From: Sporosarcina ureae
Lineage (GTDB): Bacteria; Bacillota; Bacilli; Bacillales_A; Planococcaceae
DNA: 64,000 nt
Direction of reading: 5' to 3'
Assembly (NCBI RefSeq): GCF_002101375.1
Contig: NZ_CP015207.1
Location: forward strand, 3,178,001-3,242,000
Shown: piece after piece, positions 59,944-64,000 of the stretch
Numbering within the stretch: the first letter of the stretch is position 1
Layout of the letters: each line of letters begins with the position of its first letter
Translations under genes and position numbers: made by a program
The notes under the pieces: generated by a model
The model's input: the letters and a program-made list of their open reading frames with translations, nothing else
What the model was told of the DNA's origin: nothing
The model's database searches: none

Positions 59944-60783
59944 ATGAAAACCACAACAGATTTTTCCAAAATGAAAGCGAACGGTGAAAAGATTAGTATG
60001 TTGACGGCATATGATTATCCGACAGCACAAATTGCAGAACAGGCGGAGATTGATGTACTTCTTGTCGGAGATTCCCTTGGCATGGTCGTGCTTGGCTATG
60101 ATTCGACAGCACATGTAACGCTGGACGAAATGAGTCACCACGGTAAAGCGGTTCGACGAGGTGCAAAAAATACATTCGTTATTGTAGATATGCCATTTGG
60201 TACGTATCACGGATCTGCTGACACAACGTTACAGAATGCTTTACGTTTATTCCAGGAAACTTCTGCGAATGCACTGAAAGTAGAAGGAAGCGGTGCAGTC
60301 ATCGATAAAATCAAGTTGTTGACGACAGCTGGCATACCAGTATGTGCGCACTTAGGATTGCTTCCGCAGTCTGCTGGAGTCAGTGGCGGATACAAAGTAC
60401 AAGGGAAAACGGCAGCTGCAGCTAAACAGCTAATTGAAGATGCCAAAGCTTGTGAAGAAGCGGGTGCGTTCATGATTGTACTGGAATGTATTCCTTTCCA
60501 ATTAGCGAAAGAAGTTGCGCAGGCAGTATCAGTTCCTATCATTGGAATCGGCGCGGGTGCTGAAGCAGATGGGCAAGTACTGGTATTCCATGACATGGTG
60601 CGCTACGGCAACCACAAACTACCAAAGTTCGTTGAAAGTTACGCAGAAGTCGGTAAAGATATCGAAGGCGCGATGAAATTATATAATCTAGCAGTTAAGG
60701 ACGGTTCATTCCCTTCTGAAAGCCATCGTTTTACAATGAAAGAAGAAGAACTTGAAGCATTATACGGAGGCAAAACACTATGA
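59944..60783 (+). CDS. panB: 3-methyl-2-oxobutanoate hydroxymethyltransferase
   Basis: A 279-residue TIM-barrel enzyme that makes ketopantoate, first step of pantothenate synthesis. The motifs [31 protein letters not shown] and HLGLLPQS are intact, with the magnesium-binding Asp and the catalytic Glu (LECIP). ATG 59944 follows AAAGGAGAAG. It overlaps panC by 4 bases. Confidence 0.97.
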   Translation: MKTTTDFSKMKANGEKISMLTAYDYPTAQIAEQAEIDVLLVGDSLGMVVLGYDSTAHVTLDEMSHHGKAVRRGAKNTFVIVDMPFGTYHGSADTTLQNALRLFQETSANALKVEGSGAVIDKIKLLTTAGIPVCAHLGLLPQSAGVSGGYKVQGKTAAAAKQLIEDAKACEEAGAFMIVLECIPFQLAKEVAQAVSVPIIGIGAGAEADGQVLVFHDMVRYGNHKLPKFVESYAEVGKDIEGAMKLYNLAVKDGSFPSESHRFTMKEEELEALYGGKTL

Positions 60784-61661
60784 ATACTAGTGCCACCATG
60801 CAAATTGTCCGCTCCATTGCAGAATTGCAAAACATTCTGAATCCAAGAAAACGTGAAGGGCGCACAGTAGGTTTCGTACCGACAATGGGCTTCCTTCATG
60901 AAGGTCATATGGAATTAGTCGAAGAAGCTAGAAGAGACCATGATATTGTCGTCATGAGTATTTTCGTTAATCCTGCGCAGTTCGGGCCGGGAGAAGATTA
61001 TGAAGCCTATCCACGCGATGAGCAACATGACGCGGAACTGGCTTCTACAGCAGGTGTCGACTATTTATTTATTCCTTCTGTTGAAGAAATGTATCCTCGT
61101 AAGAGTGGGATCAGTATTTTGCCTGGTGAACAAGCTTCGCGTCTTTGCGGAGCTTCAAGACCAGGACATTTCGACGGAGTGTTGAAAGTACTATTAAAGT
61201 TATTTAGCATCGTGGATCCAGATGAATCTTATTTTGGGATGAAGGATGCGCAGCAACTAGCGATTATCGAAACATTTGTACGTGATTTCAATCTTCGCAC
61301 ATCAATTGCACGTGTACCTACTGTGCGTGAAAATGACGGACTTGCGAAAAGTTCTCGTAATGTTCGTTTGCTTGAACATGAACGAAATGAAGCGAGTGCA
61401 ATCTACCGTGCACTGTGTCAGGGGAAACGCAGTTATTATGAAGGCGTTCCGCTGCAAGAAGTAGTGAAGATTGTACGTAAAGCAATTGAAGAAGAAACAT
61501 CCGGTACGATTGATTATGTTGAAGCACTTGCCTATCCCTCTTTAGAAGAGAATATCAATGATATGGAAGAAGTGATCTTGGCCGCAGCGGTCCAATTTAC
61601 TTCCGCAAGATTGATAGATAATATTATTATGTCAACTATAAAGGATGAGAAAAATGTTTAG
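60780..61661 (+). CDS. panC: Pantothenate synthetase
   Basis: A 293-residue adenylate-forming ligase that joins pantoate and beta-alanine. The motifs [14 protein letters not shown] (HIGH-like), [19 protein letters not shown] and KSSRN (KMSKS-like) are intact. ATG 60780 overlaps the panB stop; an in-frame ATG at 60798 is the other choice. Its end overlaps panD by 8 bases. Confidence 0.96.
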   Translation: MNTSATMQIVRSIAELQNILNPRKREGRTVGFVPTMGFLHEGHMELVEEARRDHDIVVMSIFVNPAQFGPGEDYEAYPRDEQHDAELASTAGVDYLFIPSVEEMYPRKSGISILPGEQASRLCGASRPGHFDGVLKVLLKLFSIVDPDESYFGMKDAQQLAIIETFVRDFNLRTSIARVPTVRENDGLAKSSRNVRLLEHERNEASAIYRALCQGKRSYYEGVPLQEVVKIVRKAIEEETSGTIDYVEALAYPSLEENINDMEEVILAAAVQFTSARLIDNIIMSTIKDEKNV

Positions 61662-62037
61662 AATGATGATGAATGGAAAATTACATCGTGCTACTGTTAC
61701 GGAAGCTAATTTGAATTACGTAGGCAGCATTACAATCGATGGAGCATTATTAGAGGCTGCGGGTATGTTGCCGAATGAGAAGGTACAAATCGTCAATAAT
61801 AACAATGGTGCGCGCTTCGAGACATATATTATCGAAGGAGAGCCAGGAAGTGGTGTGATTTGTGTCAATGGAGCTGCAGCGCGTCTTGTGCAGCCGGGCG
61901 ACATTGTGATCATTCTTTCTTATGCGTATGTGTCCGACGAAGAGGCACGTACGCATCAACCAACTGTGCTGATTATGGATGAACAGAATCGTGTGAAGGA
62001 AGTAATCACCGAAAAGCCAGGCGTCGCGATTTTCTAA
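61654..62037 (+). CDS. panD: Aspartate 1-decarboxylase precursor
   Basis: A 127-residue pyruvoyl enzyme that makes beta-alanine. The self-cleavage site YVGSITID places the pyruvoyl at Ser25, and the length equals that of B. subtilis PanD. ATG 61654 has AAAGG 9 bases upstream and overlaps panC. The unit panBCD then ends at a strong terminator. Confidence 0.97.
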   Translation: MFRMMMNGKLHRATVTEANLNYVGSITIDGALLEAAGMLPNEKVQIVNNNNGARFETYIIEGEPGSGVICVNGAAARLVQPGDIVIILSYAYVSDEEARTHQPTVLIMDEQNRVKEVITEKPGVAIF

Positions 62038-62045
62038 AAAGTATT

Positions 62046-62081
62046 GAACCCCCATTTGAGAGTTATTCGAATGGGGGTTTC
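62046..62081 (+). terminator. Terminator of panBCD
   Basis: AACCCCCATT and AATGGGGGTT pair around a loop of about 13 bases, followed by T. Confidence 0.88.
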
Positions 62082-62123
62082 ATTTGTAGAATAAGTAAGT
62101 AGGAAGAGGTAGCAATGTCGATC

Positions 62124-62156
62124 TGCGTTCCAGGCTGGAGCTACAATCCCGAACCA
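62124..62156. repeat. Remnant of the GC-rich intergenic repeat
   Basis: GCGTTCCAGGCTGGAG-CTACAATCCCGAAC aligns with the right end of the full copy at 33273-33301 (GCGTTTCTATCTGGAG-TACCAATCCCGAAC). Only this end is kept. It lies between panD and dinG. Confidence 0.55.
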
Positions 62157-62240
62157 CTACCTAAATATCCCTTTCAATTTGTTTGGTATGATGGGTTTCT
62201 TTTATGACCACATGCAAGACGTGAGTCGCCGTGGTAAATG

Positions 62241-62249
62241 TGATACAAT
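62241..62249 (+). promoter_or_regulatory. Extended -10 promoter of dinG
   Basis: TGATACAAT gives TACAAT with TGn extension, 36 bases before dinG; no clear -35 or LexA box. Confidence 0.45.
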
Positions 62250-62284
62250 TTGCATTAGAAACCAAATAGGAAGTTGATGATGGT

Positions 62285-64000
62285 ATGTCTACAAGCAAAT
62301 ATGCAGTTGTCGATTTGGAAACGACTGGTCATTCACCTTTAAATGGAGATCGGATCATTCAAATTGCCATTGTATTTATTGAAAACAATAAAATAACAGA
62401 TACATATATGCGTTACGTACATCCCCAGCGCCCGATTCCACCTTTCATTCACCAGCTGACATCCATTGGTGATGAAGAGTTGAAGGATGCTGCCCCTTTT
62501 GAAAAGATTGCTGAAGAAGTGGCTGATTTGCTTACGGGATGTATTTTTGTCGCGCACAATACAGACTTTGATGTATCATTTCTACAAAAAGAATTGGTTC
62601 GTTGCGGTATGGCAAAATGGCATGGCAAGACGATCGATACGGTAGAACTAGCGAAGATTATGTATCCTACTTTACCTGGCTATCGTCTGCAAGATATTGC
62701 TGAATCATTAAATATTTCATTGAAGCAAGCACATCGGGCAGATGATGATGCAGAAGCGACAGCGTTGTTTTTATTGAAGGCTATTGAGAAAATCAAAACG
62801 TTGCCTAAAGAGACGCTGAATCGTATGCATGAGCGTTCATTTGCAATGAAATCGGATGTGTCGACATTATTTTATGAAGCGCTTAAGCATGTACGTGGAA
62901 AAGACACGTCCAGTGACTATGCACTATTTCGTGGGATTCCCTATTTGCAATCTAAACCAACCACTACATCGTGGCCACAGCCAATAGAATTTCCTATCGA
63001 CGACATGGCGAAAGAACGAGTCATGCAGAAAATTCATCCGTCTTATCATGTTAGGGAAAGTCAAGCACACTTAATGGATTTGACATGGCAAGCTTTTGTT
63101 GAAAAGAAGCAAATCGCAGTGGAGATTCCAACGGGTGTTGGTAAGACGATTGGCTACTTAGTGCCTGCTTTGATTCGCGCCTATGAAACGAAACAGCCGG
63201 TTGTCATTAGTACGTATACGAATCACTTAGTCGACACACTCGCTGAAGAAGTCCAGAAGCTTGAAAAGGCTTTGCAAATGACGATTCCCACGACTGTTGT
63301 TAAAGGTATGGCGAATTATATTTCAGTTGGGAAATTTGAAGAACTTTTGCATTTTAACGATGAGGTTTATGATGATTCCATCACAATTATGCAGTTATTG
63401 GTCTGGTTAACGGAAACGACGACTGGCGATTTAGATGAAGTCAATGTATCAGGTGGCGGTCAACTGTTTATCGACCGTATTCGTAAGCGTTCAATGCGGG
63501 TAAAGAAAGACGAGCGGGTGGCGGATTTTTATACGCATACATTAAAAAACTGTCAGCAGTCGATGGTGATCTTGACGAATCATTCCATGCTGGTGAATGA
63601 CCAGCAACGTTATGATCCATTGTTCCATTCCATCAGTGGATTGGTGATTGATGAGGCCCATCAAATGAACCAAGCGGCAATTCGGACGCATCAACAAGTA
63701 TTTTCTTATACGAAATGGAAGTATGTAATGAGTCAGTTGAACGGTTTAGCTAGCTGCCAACTATTGTTTGATATTCAGGATATCTTAAAGCGATTTCATT
63801 TCAATCATAAAACGTCTACTGAACGTCTTCAATATTCATTCAATGAATTCATGTTGGCATTTGACGAGTCGATGCTTATACTAGCGAACTCCAATTCAAC
63901 GAACGACAATAAGTCGACAACGAGAACTGTGAAGCCATTATCCAAACGTTTGCGGACGAATGAAATCTTCGACAAAGTGTTGCGTAAGATGAATGAATAT
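62285..64000 (+). CDS. dinG: DinG-family ATP-dependent helicase/exonuclease (3' end outside window)
   Basis: The first 572 codons are open to the window end. An N-terminal DnaQ-like exonuclease domain (about 1-165) carries VDLETTG, HNTDFD and HRADDDAEATALF. The XPD-type helicase domain follows, with Walker A PTGVGKT (about 280) and DEAH box (DEAHQMN, about 458). The cysteines of the iron-sulfur cluster seen in E. coli DinG are absent between these motifs, as in Bacillus and Staphylococcus. ATG 62285 has only a weak site (GGAAGTTGATGATGG). Confidence 0.93.
   Translation, partial: MSTSKYAVVDLETTGHSPLNGDRIIQIAIVFIENNKITDTYMRYVHPQRPIPPFIHQLTSIGDEELKDAAPFEKIAEEVADLLTGCIFVAHNTDFDVSFLQKELVRCGMAKWHGKTIDTVELAKIMYPTLPGYRLQDIAESLNISLKQAHRADDDAEATALFLLKAIEKIKTLPKETLNRMHERSFAMKSDVSTLFYEALKHVRGKDTSSDYALFRGIPYLQSKPTTTSWPQPIEFPIDDMAKERVMQKIHPSYHVRESQAHLMDLTWQAFVEKKQIAVEIPTGVGKTIGYLVPALIRAYETKQPVVISTYTNHLVDTLAEEVQKLEKALQMTIPTTVVKGMANYISVGKFEELLHFNDEVYDDSITIMQLLVWLTETTTGDLDEVNVSGGGQLFIDRIRKRSMRVKKDERVADFYTHTLKNCQQSMVILTNHSMLVNDQQRYDPLFHSISGLVIDEAHQMNQAAIRTHQQVFSYTKWKYVMSQLNGLASCQLLFDIQDILKRFHFNHKTSTERLQYSFNEFMLAFDESMLILANSNSTNDNKSTTRTVKPLSKRLRTNEIFDKVLRKMNEY

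Noticed and set aside
62082..62284. LexA (SOS) box before dinG
   Set aside because: No GAAC-N4-GTTC-type match was found around the promoter.

Overview
This window is a stretch of chromosome from an endospore-forming, low-GC Gram-positive bacterium. Gene content and order follow the Bacillus subtilis spoIIA-to-dinG region closely (spoIIA, lysA, scpAB, res, sigX, recS, sleB-ypeB, cmk, der, spoIVA, hbs, mtrAB, menaquinone genes, aro, qcr, dapB, bshA, cca, birA, panBCD, dinG). Several blocks present in B. subtilis are missing, and the style of the proteins and of the intergenic repeats suggests a Sporosarcina-like member of the Planococcaceae. The genus is an inference, not a database result. 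No rRNA, tRNA or CRISPR array was seen.

Layout. 1-3.5 kb: terminator, a structured non-coding stretch, then spoIIAA-spoIIAB-sigF running directly into spoVAF. 3.5-9.2 kb: lysA with a tiny membrane-protein ORF, ribT and ypuF converging on a shared terminator, scpA-scpB, a D-Ala-D-Ala carboxypeptidase, rluB. 9.2-17.1 kb: resABC (cytochrome c maturation), resDE (redox two-component system), sigX-rsiX. 17.1-18.6 kb: FMN riboswitch plus riboflavin transporter ribU, and ferredoxin on the minus strand. 18.6-29.7 kb: ypbB-recS, small membrane proteins, ypdA, prsW, the germination pair sleB-ypeB, the PilZ protein ypfA, cmk, plsC, ypfD. 29.7-39.4 kb: der-gpsA-yphE-yphF, an intergenic repeat, spoIVA, hbs, folE(mtrA), mtrB, hepS-menG-hepT, ndk. 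39.5-48.9 kb: cheR and the aro supra-operon (aroC-aroB-aroH-hisC-tyrA-aroA) with ypiA, ypiB, ypiF. 49.2-52.7 kb: menaquinol:cytochrome c reductase qcrABC, ypjA, a YugP-type metallopeptidase. 52.75-54.21 kb: an intact IS3-family element (IS150-like). 54.2-64 kb: ypjC, ypjD, dapB, bshA, cca, birA, panBCD, and dinG, which runs off the window end.

The genes serve sporulation and germination (spoIIA, sigF, spoVAF, spoIVA, sleB, ypeB, prsW), respiration (res, menG/hepST, qcr, ferredoxin), amino-acid and cofactor supply (lysA, dapB, aro, pan, birA, folE, ribU), and chromosome or translation upkeep (scpAB, hbs, recS, der, rluB, cca, dinG).

I found no plainly new multi-gene system; the window is mostly conserved core genome. 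The most interesting signals are non-coding: a two-state attenuator-like leader before panBCD, an IS element inserted in the loop of a bidirectional terminator, convergent genes whose stop codons both lie in a terminator loop, a promoter whose -35 box sits inside a terminator stem, and scattered copies of a GC-rich palindromic intergenic repeat. Absent relatives (spoVAA-AE, ribDEAH, spmAB, trpEDCFBA, mgsA, bshB1) mark this locus as a trimmed version of the Bacillus arrangement.
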